From Chryseobacterium gleum (GTDB lineage Bacteria; Bacteroidota; Bacteroidia; Flavobacteriales_F; PHOS-HE28), in the NCBI GenBank assembly GCA_945872795.1, contig CAMCAZ010000032.1:1-42254 (forward strand): 42,254 nt of DNA, given 5' to 3'. Below, piece by piece: positions 18,446-26,024 of the stretch; position 1 is the stretch's first letter; every line of letters starts with the position of its first letter. Under the pieces are notes generated by a model that was not told the origin of the DNA, did not search any database, and saw only the letters and a list, made by a program, of their open reading frames with translations. The position numbers were made by a program, and so were the translations under genes.

Positions 18446-18523
18446 TTCCTGTCCGCGATAGGACGGTCGCTGAACGGGCAGGGGAGTTCCTGCGCCGCGT
18501 GATCCGTGCCCAAGCTCGCTTGC

Positions 18524-19087
18524 ATGAAGTACCTGATCGTGGGTCTGGGGAACCCTGGCCCCGAGTACGCGGGAACGCGCCACAACATCGGATTTCAAGT
18601 GCTGGACGCCCTGGCTGGGGCGTCCAGCCTTGTTTTTACCCCGGCCCGCTATGGTGACCACGCCGAGCTGCGGCACAAGGGACGCACCTTCATCCTGATC
18701 AAGCCCGCCACGTTCATGAACCTGAGCGGCAAGGCCGTGCGCTACTGGATGGACCAGGAGAACATACCGGCAGAGCGCGTTCTGGTGATCACGGACGACC
18801 TTGCGCTGCCTTTCGGGGCCATCCGCATCAAGCCCAAGGGTGGCGCGGGAGGACACAATGGCCTCACCAGCATCATCGCCCTCATCGGTACCGAGGAGTT
18901 CCCCCGACTGCGCTTCGGCATCGGCAGCAACTTCGCCAAGGGCCACCAGAGCGAGTATGTGCTGGGTGCTTGGAACAGCGATGAACGCAAGACCCTGAAC
19001 GAACGCATCGAACTGGCCTGCAAGGCCGTGCTGCAGTTCGGTCTGCTGGGCGTGGAAAGCGCCATGAACAACTTCAACAAGCGCTGA
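18524..19087 (+). CDS. pth: Peptidyl-tRNA hydrolase
   Basis: Pth releases peptides from tRNAs that drop off the ribosome. From ATG 18524 the protein begins MKYLIVGLGNPGPEY, placing N10 and H20 exactly as in characterised Pth. The catalytic aspartate lies in VITDDLALPFG (D91/D92), and GGAGGHNGLTS holds the third conserved asparagine. The length of 187 residues is typical. A GTG six codons upstream is possible but adds residues not seen in the family. The gene is the third in the prs run. Confidence 0.96.
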   Translation: MKYLIVGLGNPGPEYAGTRHNIGFQVLDALAGASSLVFTPARYGDHAELRHKGRTFILIKPATFMNLSGKAVRYWMDQENIPAERVLVITDDLALPFGAIRIKPKGGAGGHNGLTSIIALIGTEEFPRLRFGIGSNFAKGHQSEYVLGAWNSDERKTLNERIELACKAVLQFGLLGVESAMNNFNKR

Positions 19088-19122
19088 AAGGGGTCAGTAC
19101 CCCTGCCCTGCGTGCGGTGGAG

Positions 19123-19130
19123 TAGATTTG
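19123..19130 (+). promoter_or_regulatory. -7 promoter element of the ferritin gene
   Basis: TAGATTTG is a perfect TAnnTTTG located 19 nt before the ATG at 19150. A small AGGGGT/ACCCCT hairpin (19089-19104) lies just upstream and may separate the gene from pth. No TTG is at -33. Confidence 0.55.
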
Positions 19131-19149
19131 CACCAATGATCCAATCACC

Positions 19150-19665
19150 ATGCTGAGCAAAAAGATCGAAGCGGCCCTGAACGGCCAAGTGGCCGTGGAG
19201 GCCAACAGCAGCCAGGCCTATCTGGCCATGGCCTCGTGGGCCGAGAACCAGGGCCTCAGCGGCACGGCCGCCTTCCTTTACCGCCACAGCGACGAGGAGC
19301 GCCTGCACATGCTGAAGCTGGTGAAGTTCATCAACGAACGCGGAGGCAAGGCCGTGGTTTCCGCCCTGAAACAGCCCGGTACGAACTACAAGACCATCAC
19401 CGAGATCTTCAAGGCCCTGCTGGACCACGAGACCAGGGTGACGAACGAGATCAACGGGGTGGTGGACCTGTGCCTGAAGGAAAAGGACTACACCACGCAC
19501 AACTTCATGCAGTGGTATGTGAGCGAACAGATCGAGGAGGAGGCTCTGGCCCGTACCCTGATCGATAAGCTGAACCTCATCGGAAGTGACAAAGGAGGCC
19601 TGTACCTCTTTGATCGCGACCTCGAGGGCATGACCGCCCAGCCAGCTGCCAAAGGCGGCAAGTAA
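19150..19665 (+). CDS. ftnA: Ferritin (non-haem, FtnA-like)
   Basis: A 171-residue iron-storage protein that oxidises Fe(II) and stores it in a 24-mer shell. The full ferroxidase set is present at the positions known for E. coli FtnA: E17, E50, H53, E94, Q127 and E130. The start MLSKKIEAALNGQ is canonical. The C-terminus is a short extension ending in AKGGK. The gene has its own promoter and is followed by a long hairpin terminator (19683-19720). Confidence 0.95.
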   Translation: MLSKKIEAALNGQVAVEANSSQAYLAMASWAENQGLSGTAAFLYRHSDEERLHMLKLVKFINERGGKAVVSALKQPGTNYKTITEIFKALLDHETRVTNEINGVVDLCLKEKDYTTHNFMQWYVSEQIEEEALARTLIDKLNLIGSDKGGLYLFDRDLEGMTAQPAAKGGK

Positions 19666-19682
19666 CGCGCATCTGTATCGGT

Positions 19683-19720
19683 GGAACGCCGCCTACGCCT
19701 TGTGGTGTATGCGGCGTTTC
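19683..19720. terminator. Long hairpin terminator between ferritin and M28 genes
   Basis: GGAACGCCGC (19683-19692) pairs with GCGGCGTTTC (19711-19720). The inner arms also pair, giving about 17 bp with one mismatch and two G-U pairs around a TTGT loop. CGTGTTTT follows on the plus strand. It sits between convergent stop codons and probably serves both directions. Confidence 0.7.
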
Positions 19721-19737
19721 CGTGTTTTCAAGGGGCA

Positions 19738-21222
19738 TCACCAAGGCCAATCGCCACCGATCCGGAGGGGGCCCTCCAGCTCGGCATCGATCAGGCGTTG
19801 ACGAAGATCGGTGGGTGTGAAATGCCCAGGCAGGGTGTCCATGGACGCCAGCCCATAGACCAGCAGGCCGGTGTAGCGCACATTGTTCACCATGGCCTGA
19901 GGGTCCACGAGGTGGATGTCATCGCAGCTGCTGTGGTAGCACCCGTACACGTGTTTGCCAAGGTCGCTCAGGGGGTAGATCACCGGCACACCGGCCATCA
20001 GGAAGGGTTGATGGTCGCTGTGCAACCAGATGGTCTCGGCCACTTCGCCCTTGAAGGAGGTGCTGTCCATCGTCCGAATGGTGCTGCAGAGCTCCTTCAT
20101 GCGTGCAGGCCAGAGTTCGGGACCGCCGATGCCGAAGCCCCGGGGGTTGCCGCTCATGTCCAGGTTGATCATGCACTGGATCTTCGCCAGTTCGCCCGTG
20201 TTGCGGTAGTGGGCCACCAGTGCCCTGGAGCCGAGCAGACCCTGTTCTTCGCCCATGAAGAGAACGAAACGCACCGTGCGGGCCGGTTTCTCCGGCATGG
20301 ACTGCATGGCACGGGCAAGGTCCAGGATGGAAAAGGACCCAAGGCCATTGTCCGTGGCTCCGGTGGCCAGGTCCCAACTGTCCAGGTGCCCCCCCACAAT
20401 GATCACCTCATCGGGGTGCGTGGTCCCACGGATCTCGGCGATGATGTTGTTGGCCTTCACCTGCTTGCTGAAGTTGCTCATGCCCAGGCGCGCCGTGAGC
20501 TGTTCCCCCTGTGCCAAACGAGAGCGCAGGGTCTTTCCATCCTCCGTGGCGATGCAGGCCGCTGGGACCGCGATGAGTGTTCCATCGATGGATGCGGTAC
20601 CGGTGAGGAGCACCCCTCCATCCACCTGGTTCACGAAGATGATGGCCGCCACGCCATGCTGCAATGCCAGCGCGGCCTTTTCACTGCGGTGCAGGTTCTT
20701 GGTGCCCTCGGGGGCATCCACCAGCCCGATGTTGATCAGCGCCACGCGGCCTTTGAGCGACTCACCCGCACGATCGAGGTCGGCGGGAAGCCCATTTCCG
20801 GCATCTACCAGCGGAGCCTCCACATCAGCCTCGAGGGGGGTGTTCGCCAAGGCCACCGCCTGCAGGTGCAGGAAGCCCATGCCATCACCCACGGTCAGCT
20901 GAACACGCCCGCGCGACCAGGCCTGCGCCTCAAAGGGGAAGAGCCTCACCGTTTCCAGTCCTGAAAGCCGGAATAGGCTGTCCGCCGAACGTTCCGCCAA
21001 GGCTCCCTGGGTGCTCCCGGTTAGCCGGTGACCGATCTCCCCCACGCTCCAGCGCAGCCATTCGTAGCCGCGGGCATCCTGCTGAGCGCGCTGGTCGAAT
21101 GCGGACCATTGCTGAGGAACGGACTGTGCGTCAACAAGGGTCTGTTGAGAGAACAGCAGCAGCAGGGTCAAAGCCCGGCAAAGAGTGCCGCTACTTTGTG
21201 GAGAGGAGATGCGGATCGGCAC
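19738..21222 (-). CDS. Secreted M28-family metallopeptidase (second paralogue)
   Basis: A peptidase of about 494 residues. A signal peptide ends near LVDAQS. A PA-like domain occupies the middle (with GRVALINIG and HGVAAIIFVN). The M28 domain then shows the zinc ligands in GGHLDSWD, GATDNGLGS, MGEEQG, INLDMSG and a late histidine in YHSSCDDIH. It resembles carboxypeptidase Q/aminopeptidase-type M28 proteins and is only distantly similar to the peptidase at 6596-8125. There is no ATG start. GTG 21222 gives a good signal peptide and lies just downstream of a perfect minus-strand TAGTTTTG box (21243-21250). The alternative TTG at 21246 lies inside that box. Function class certain, start inferred. 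Confidence 0.87.
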   Translation of the reverse strand: MPIRISSPQSSGTLCRALTLLLLFSQQTLVDAQSVPQQWSAFDQRAQQDARGYEWLRWSVGEIGHRLTGSTQGALAERSADSLFRLSGLETVRLFPFEAQAWSRGRVQLTVGDGMGFLHLQAVALANTPLEADVEAPLVDAGNGLPADLDRAGESLKGRVALINIGLVDAPEGTKNLHRSEKAALALQHGVAAIIFVNQVDGGVLLTGTASIDGTLIAVPAACIATEDGKTLRSRLAQGEQLTARLGMSNFSKQVKANNIIAEIRGTTHPDEVIIVGGHLDSWDLATGATDNGLGSFSILDLARAMQSMPEKPARTVRFVLFMGEEQGLLGSRALVAHYRNTGELAKIQCMINLDMSGNPRGFGIGGPELWPARMKELCSTIRTMDSTSFKGEVAETIWLHSDHQPFLMAGVPVIYPLSDLGKHVYGCYHSSCDDIHLVDPQAMVNNVRYTGLLVYGLASMDTLPGHFTPTDLRQRLIDAELEGPLRIGGDWPW

Positions 21223-21242
21223 GGGATCGGTGATGAGGGCGT

Positions 21243-21250
21243 TCAAAACT
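21243..21250 (-). promoter_or_regulatory. -7 promoter element of the M28 gene
   Basis: The minus strand reads TAGTTTTG, a perfect TAnnTTTG, placed 20 nt before GTG 21222. It lies between the divergent starts of the M28 gene and the YfiR-like gene. A weaker CTACTTTG on the plus strand (21190-21197), inside the M28 coding region, may drive the opposite gene. Confidence 0.55.
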
Positions 21251-21262
21251 ACGTCACGGCCT

Positions 21263-21802
21263 ATGGCTTGGAGCCGTTATTCGCGTGTGTTGATCCTGCT
21301 TGTCCTCCTTTGTGCCGCTGTTCCTCAGCAGCGCGATGCGGACAAGGACACCACATCCATCCTTCAGGCCAACTACCTCTACAATATCGCCAAGTTAGTG
21401 GAGTGGAAGGACCCGGCCATGCGCAGTGGCAATTTTATCATCGGTGTCATCGGCAGTTCAAACCTGTACCAGGAATTGATCAAGCAGTATTCCACCCGGA
21501 CCATCGGCAAGCAACCCATCGAGGTTCGCAAGCTGCCCCGCTCGGTTGACGTGGAGCCTTGCCACCTGCTCTTCGTAGGCCGCTCTGAGATCTCCATCCT
21601 TCCAGAGCTGTACAAGCGTCTTCAAAAGAGCCCCACGATCCTGGTCACCGAATATGCCGGGGCCATAAATGATGGCGCGGTGGTGAACTTCGTCAAGGTT
21701 GATAACCTTCTGAAGTATGAGCTGAGCTTGGCGAACGCCCAGAAGCATGGTGTGGTGGTCGGTCTCACGCTTCGCAACCTGGCCCATCGCGTAGAGGAAT
21801 GA
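21263..21802 (+). CDS. YfiR-family (DUF4154) periplasmic protein
   Basis: A protein of about 179 residues with a signal peptide (MAWSRYSRVLILLVLLCAAV) and a DUF4154/YfiR domain. Family marks are QANYLYNIAKLVEW near the start, a CHLLFVG strand, ILVTEYAG and VVNFVKVDNLLKYELSLANAQ. In Pseudomonas, YfiR binds the periplasmic sensor domain of the diguanylate cyclase YfiN and inhibits it. Here the third gene of the operon is instead a membrane-bound SpoIIE phosphatase with HAMP, so YfiR may regulate that. ATG 21263 is preferred; ATG 21233 is also in frame and would lengthen the n-region, but would overlap the opposite promoter. The stop overlaps the next start (ATGA, 21799-21802). Confidence 0.85.
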   Translation: MAWSRYSRVLILLVLLCAAVPQQRDADKDTTSILQANYLYNIAKLVEWKDPAMRSGNFIIGVIGSSNLYQELIKQYSTRTIGKQPIEVRKLPRSVDVEPCHLLFVGRSEISILPELYKRLQKSPTILVTEYAGAINDGAVVNFVKVDNLLKYELSLANAQKHGVVVGLTLRNLAHRVEE

Positions 21803-22692
21803 CCGTGGCACGCCTGCTTTCCATAGCCCTGTTGACCCTGCTGACGATGGCCTCGGCCATCGCCCAGACGGACCCCTTGGCGGAGGCGCTGCGCCGCTAC
21901 CAGGGTGGCGAGTTGCAGCAGGCTCGTACCCTGATCGATGAGGTGATCGTTTCTCCCGCCCAGGTGAAGGACCCCGAGGCCTGGCTCTTGCGCGGGTTCA
22001 TCTACAAGGACCTGCTCAAAGGGATGCCCGGCGGCGAGCAGGCCGATGCGGTTCGGGACACAGCCCTTGTCAGTCTGATGACCTGCCTGGATATCGATAC
22101 GGAGGGTACCTACCGCGATAATGCCGTGCAGGCCTACGATTTCCTCGCCAGGTCCTGCTTCAATGATGCAGCCAAGGCGCTCAATGACATGCAGGAGGAA
22201 CGGGCGGTTCTTCTGTTCCAACGATACAAGGACGCCACCCTGGCACGCGACCCCAATGCTTTGGTGAGCGCCCGCGAGGTGGAGTTCACCAACGCTCTGG
22301 GTACCCAGTATACCAAACGCTTCAACAAGGACCGGCAGGAATTGGTCTGGTTCGACAAGGCTGTGGAGGCCTACAAACGCGTGTTGGCCATCGACCCGGA
22401 GAACTATGGCGCCAACTACAACCTGGCCACCTTGTACTACAATCGGGGGGTGTACAAGATCCGCGCGATCGATGCGGAGTTCGAAATCCCCACCATCCAG
22501 GAGATCCAGGAGGCAAGCCGAGAGTTCTTCCAGCTCGCCCTGCCTTACATGCTGAAGGCACATGACAAGAACCCCTCCCGGCGGGAGATCCTGCTGGGCT
22601 TGGAGGGCATATACTACAGCCTTCAGGACCAGGAGAGCTCCGACCGCTTCCGGGAGCTCTATGAGCTGCTGCCACCGGAGAACGACCAGTAA
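21799..22692 (+). CDS. Secreted TPR-like helical protein
   Basis: A 297-residue protein with a signal peptide (about 1-23, ending ASAIAQ). The rest is alpha-helical with TPR-like units, for example EALRRYQGGELQQARTLIDEV near the N-terminus, then KAVEAYKRVLAIDPENYGANYNLATLYYN around 195-225, and AHDKNPSRREILLGLEGIYY near the end. TPR proteins act as binding scaffolds. Its position, fused by an ATGA overlap to the YfiR-like gene and 12 nt before the phosphatase gene, suggests it is the periplasmic partner of the same signalling unit. The precise role is unknown. Confidence 0.75.
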   Translation: MTVARLLSIALLTLLTMASAIAQTDPLAEALRRYQGGELQQARTLIDEVIVSPAQVKDPEAWLLRGFIYKDLLKGMPGGEQADAVRDTALVSLMTCLDIDTEGTYRDNAVQAYDFLARSCFNDAAKALNDMQEERAVLLFQRYKDATLARDPNALVSAREVEFTNALGTQYTKRFNKDRQELVWFDKAVEAYKRVLAIDPENYGANYNLATLYYNRGVYKIRAIDAEFEIPTIQEIQEASREFFQLALPYMLKAHDKNPSRREILLGLEGIYYSLQDQESSDRFRELYELLPPENDQ

Positions 22693-22704
22693 GGGGCGAA
22701 GGGC

Positions 22705-24492
22705 ATGGCATTGCGGATGACCATCGGCAGAAAGATCGGGATGGGCTTCGGCCTGTTCATCTTCTTCGCGCTCTTGGTGGTGATCCTCACCAACAGGACC
22801 CTGGAGCGCAGCCGGCGCATCAACGAGCAGACCAACACGGTCTATTCCCCCTCCGTGGATGCCCTGGTGCGTCTGCGGAACCTCACGGTCAATGCACATA
22901 CCCTGATCAAACAATGGGCGTTGCTGGAGAGCATCGCCGATGCCCCTGAGAAGACGGCCCTGGTGGAACTGACCAATAAGGACCTGCCGCAGCTGCTGGA
23001 CCGCGTGGACACCCTGATGGCCTATTGGGAACCTGATGAGGTGGCCCGCATGAACCGCATCACCGCTGAGATGCGCATCATGTTCGACCTGCATGATCAG
23101 ATCAAGCAGATGCTACCCTCGCTGGAGAGCTACAGTGACCCGTTCAAGCACATGGAACGCAGTGACCTGGCCGAGGAGGGTGGTCCGCTCGATCAGCAGC
23201 GGGCCAAGGTCCTTGCTGAGCTGGACGGCCTATTGGTGCTGCAGGAGGCCAAGCGGCGTGAGCTCGCCGAGGGTATGATCCACAGTTTCGATTCGCTGAA
23301 GTTCTTCATACTCTATATGGGTATCGGTCTTGTCGTGGTGGGCGCCATCATCGCTGTCTTCATCATTCGCGGTATCGTAGGGCCCGTGCAGCGCCTGCGC
23401 AGTGTGCTGCTGAGCCTGGGTCGCGGCGTGTTCCCCAAGACGAGGGTGCGCACTACCAACGACGAGGTGGGCGACATGAGCAAGGCTCTGAACTCTCTGG
23501 TGGAAGGCCTGCGGCGCACCACCGATTTCTCACACGCCGTGGCGGCCGGTGATTTTGAGGCGGAGTACAGACCGCTGAGCGAAGAGGACATGCTGGGCCA
23601 CGCCCTGCTGAAAATGCGCGATGAGCTCGGTCAGCGTGAAAGGATCCTGGAGATGAAGGTGGTGGAGCGTACAGAGGAGGTGGTGCGGCAGAAGGAGGAG
23701 GTGGAGCGCCAGGGACGCAAGGTGGTGGAGCTTTACAAGAACGTGACCGACAGTATCCGCTACGCCAAACGCCTGCAGGAGTCCATCTTGCCACCGGAAC
23801 GGCGTATCCTAGAGCTTCTGCCTGCGTCTTTCGTGTTCTACCGTCCCAAGGATATCGTCAGCGGTGATTTCTACTGGTTCGATCGGGTGGAGGATAAGGT
23901 GGTCTTCGCGGCAGTGGACTGCACTGGGCATGGCGTTCCAGGGGCCTTCATGAGCCTGATCGGTCACAACGGGTTGAACCAGACCGTGAAGGAGCGCGGG
24001 CGTACCAGGCCATCCGAGGTGCTGATGGACCTGAACAAGATCGCTTACGATGCCCTGCACAAGGACCGCGAGCAGGGTTTGGTTCGCGATGGCATGGACA
24101 TGGCCCTCTGCAGTTATGACCCCGCCAAGCGTGTGCTGGAGTATGCCGGAGCCAACTGCCCGCTCTATCTGGTGCGCAACGGGGAGGTGCTGCAATTCGC
24201 ACCAGACAAGAGCGCCATCGGCAGTTTCGACCTTCAAGGACACACCTTCAAGGAACACCGCATCAAACTACAGACCGGTGACATGGTCTACATCTTTTCT
24301 GATGGGTACGCCGATCAGTTCGGTGGCCCCAAGGGCAAGAAGCTGATGTATCGCCGTTTTCGGGAGCTCCTGTTGGAGGTCAGCACCCATGAGCCTTACC
24401 GCCAGCGCAGTCTCCTTCAGGAAGCGTTCGGCAAGTGGCGAGGAGGCCATGAACAGGTCGATGACATCCTGGTCATCGGCATGCGTGCTTGA
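22705..24492 (+). CDS. Membrane-bound 4HB-HAMP-SpoIIE protein phosphatase
   Basis: A 595-residue signalling phosphatase. TM1 (about 11-30) and TM2 (about 198-222) flank a periplasmic four-helix-bundle-like sensor region. A HAMP domain (about 222-275) and a coiled coil (about 300-355, with VERTEEVVRQKEEVERQ) follow. A PP2C/SpoIIE domain makes up the rest (about 370-595). Catalytic metal-binding motifs are intact: SGDFYW, AVDCTGHGVPGAFMS, DGMDMALC, FSDGYADQ and VDDILVIG. SpoIIE-type phosphatases usually dephosphorylate anti-anti-sigma (STAS) proteins, but no STAS or switch kinase gene is nearby. The operon with YfiR-like and TPR-like periplasmic proteins suggests those feed the sensor domain. 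Confidence 0.9.
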   Translation: MALRMTIGRKIGMGFGLFIFFALLVVILTNRTLERSRRINEQTNTVYSPSVDALVRLRNLTVNAHTLIKQWALLESIADAPEKTALVELTNKDLPQLLDRVDTLMAYWEPDEVARMNRITAEMRIMFDLHDQIKQMLPSLESYSDPFKHMERSDLAEEGGPLDQQRAKVLAELDGLLVLQEAKRRELAEGMIHSFDSLKFFILYMGIGLVVVGAIIAVFIIRGIVGPVQRLRSVLLSLGRGVFPKTRVRTTNDEVGDMSKALNSLVEGLRRTTDFSHAVAAGDFEAEYRPLSEEDMLGHALLKMRDELGQRERILEMKVVERTEEVVRQKEEVERQGRKVVELYKNVTDSIRYAKRLQESILPPERRILELLPASFVFYRPKDIVSGDFYWFDRVEDKVVFAAVDCTGHGVPGAFMSLIGHNGLNQTVKERGRTRPSEVLMDLNKIAYDALHKDREQGLVRDGMDMALCSYDPAKRVLEYAGANCPLYLVRNGEVLQFAPDKSAIGSFDLQGHTFKEHRIKLQTGDMVYIFSDGYADQFGGPKGKKLMYRRFRELLLEVSTHEPYRQRSLLQEAFGKWRGGHEQVDDILVIGMRA

Positions 24493-24501
24493 GCGGAACG
24501 A

Positions 24502-25344
24502 TCAACCCTGCATCGTCCAGCCGCCACCCACGGAGGTCTCCCGAGGGTTCATGCACATCACCGGGATGTGTGCCTCATTGGTCAGTATCTCCTGCTCGTA
24601 GGGTACACCCAGTACACCAAAGATGTTCCCCTGTGCCAGGTTCATGATGGTGATCAGGTCCGCATCGAGCTTCACGGCGTGGCGTACCACAGCCTTTACG
24701 AAATCGTTGCTGTCCTCCTCAGCGATCGTGGCGTCGTGTGAGATACCGCGCTCGTCCAGGTACTGGTTCGCGAACTTGATGTTGTTCACCAGCTGCTTGT
24801 GGAGGAACTCGTCGTCCTCGCGCGGAGTGATCAAGTATACCTTGCTGTTGAAGTACTTCGCGATCTCCGCGACCAGGGTCAGCTTTTGACGGGTCTCCTT
24901 GTGAAGGTCCAACGGCACCACGATGGAATCATAGCCACCCGCTTTGATGGAGCGTTCCTGCACCACAATGAAGGGTACCTGCGAACTGGTGATCACGCGC
25001 AAGGCACGGCTTCCGGTCAGGAACTGCATGCCCCGCATGCCATGGGTGCCCATCACGATCAGGCTGGCGTCGATCTCTGCGGCCGCATCGCCGATGTCCT
25101 CGTAGATGGAGCCCACACGAACAAGCTTGTGCAGCTTGACCTCACCAGCCTCCGAAAGGGCCTTTGTGATGATCTCGTCCAACTTCTTGCGGGCGCCCTC
25201 CACTTCGCCAACCTTCGAAACGATGTGCATTAGGTACACCTCTGCATCACTATGCTTCGCCAGTGTCAGTGCGTGATCGAGGGCATTGTCCCCCACTTTG
25301 CTGAAATCGGTGGGTACGAGGATCTTGCGTTGGGTGTGGCTCAT
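24502..25344 (-). CDS. Tandem-domain universal stress protein
   Basis: A 280-residue protein with two UspA domains. Domain 1 (about 1-145) starts KILVPTDFS and has the ATP-binding signature VMGTHGMRGMQFLTGS. Domain 2 (about 150-275) is more divergent, without a clear G-2x-G-9x-GS motif. The start MSHTQRKILVPTD at ATG 25344 fits the family; further upstream sequence in the frame is not Usp-like. A minus-strand TATCTTTA (25386-25393) is a near-match -7 box. The gene is divergent from the first ssb gene. Confidence 0.9.
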   Translation of the reverse strand: MSHTQRKILVPTDFSKVGDNALDHALTLAKHSDAEVYLMHIVSKVGEVEGARKKLDEIITKALSEAGEVKLHKLVRVGSIYEDIGDAAAEIDASLIVMGTHGMRGMQFLTGSRALRVITSSQVPFIVVQERSIKAGGYDSIVVPLDLHKETRQKLTLVAEIAKYFNSKVYLITPREDDEFLHKQLVNNIKFANQYLDERGISHDATIAEEDSNDFVKAVVRHAVKLDADLITIMNLAQGNIFGVLGVPYEQEILTNEAHIPVMCMNPRETSVGGGWTMQG

Positions 25345-25589
25345 TTCCTTGGTATTTCCGGAAGGGACCCTGACTTTAGGGCGGTTAAAGATAGAAGGTT
25401 CGTCTGCTTCTGTAACCCCACAGCCCCCAGTTCTTAGGCCATCGTGGTCCCGGCCGCACCCGTCCAACAAACGACTGCAAACGCTTACAAACGTCGATCA
25501 ACCGGATCCAGCCAGGGACCGCTCAGTCCTTTGTGTCGGCAATGGCCAGAACGATCGACCAACAAGCGACAACCAACACACACCCAGTC
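25345..25589. other. Divergent regulatory region usp / ssb (first copy)
   Basis: The gap contains the minus-strand -7-like box for the stress protein (25386-25393), phased CAAACG iterons (25466-25495) and a GTCCTTTG -7-like box for ssb (25526-25533). The ssb leader ends AACCAACACACACCCAGT directly before its ATG; the second ssb has nearly the same leader end. No gene is supported here. Confidence 0.6.
25466..25495 (+). promoter_or_regulatory. Phased CAAACG iterons upstream of the first ssb
   Basis: Three contiguous 10-bp direct repeats, AACAAACGAC, TGCAAACGCT and TACAAACGTC, share the core CAAACG at the same phase. They end upstream of the -33 position. The last core ends 33 nt before the -7-like box start (25526), the same distance as at the second ssb gene. 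A 10-bp period places all cores on one face of the helix, as expected for an activator or repressor array. Confidence 0.65.
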
Positions 25590-25943
25590 ATGAATACCTC
25601 GATGAAGAACAAAGTGCAGCTGATCGGCAACCTGGGCGGCGACCCCGAACTGAAGGGCCTGAGCAATGGGCAGCATATGCTGCGCTTGAGCCTTGCGACG
25701 AACGAGCGCTTCAAGGGCGCCGATGGTGAATGGAAGGAGGACGTCCAGTGGCACCCTGTCGTGGTGTGGGGCAAACAGGCCGAGCGCTTGTCCACACTGG
25801 TTAAAAAGGGGACCACCCTGATGGTGGAGGGCCGCCTGGTGCACCGCCGGTACGAGACCAAGGAGGGGGAGAAGCGCTTCTCCACGGAGGTCGTGCTCTC
25901 TGAATACCAATTGGTGAGCAGTGCCAAGGCGGAAGTGAACTGA
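25590..25943 (+). CDS. ssb: Single-stranded DNA-binding protein (short form), copy 1
   Basis: A 117-residue OB-fold SSB. It starts MNTSMKNKVQLIGNLGGDPE and has the core strands LATNERF, WHPVVVWGKQAERL, KKGTTLMVEGRLVHRRYE and FSTEVVLSEYQLV. It ends right after the OB fold and lacks the acidic C-terminal tail (DDDIPF type) that recruits partner proteins. I chose ATG 25590 because the preceding frame residues are not SSB-like and the leader is conserved with copy 2. The paralogue is at 29449-29808. A strong terminator follows at 25968. Confidence 0.93.
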   Translation: MNTSMKNKVQLIGNLGGDPELKGLSNGQHMLRLSLATNERFKGADGEWKEDVQWHPVVVWGKQAERLSTLVKKGTTLMVEGRLVHRRYETKEGEKRFSTEVVLSEYQLVSSAKAEVN

Positions 25944-25967
25944 GCTCGAGCCACGGATCGACAAGGC

Positions 25968-26000
25968 AAAGGGCCGCGCTCCCCGGAGTGCGGCCCTTTT
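25968..26000. terminator. Rho-independent terminator, bidirectional
   Basis: AAAGGGCCGC (25968-25977) and GCGGCCCTTT (25990-25999) form a strong stem extended inward by CTCC/GGAG pairs, with A-run and T-run flanks on both strands. It separates ssb from the convergent PKD gene. Confidence 0.85.
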
Positions 26001-26024
26001 GCCTGTTCATAGCTGCTAATGGCG

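Noticed and set aside
22374-22379. Isolated CAAACG strings inside coding regions (for example here and near 11466)
   Set aside because: They are single copies without the 10-bp tandem arrangement seen at the ssb promoters.
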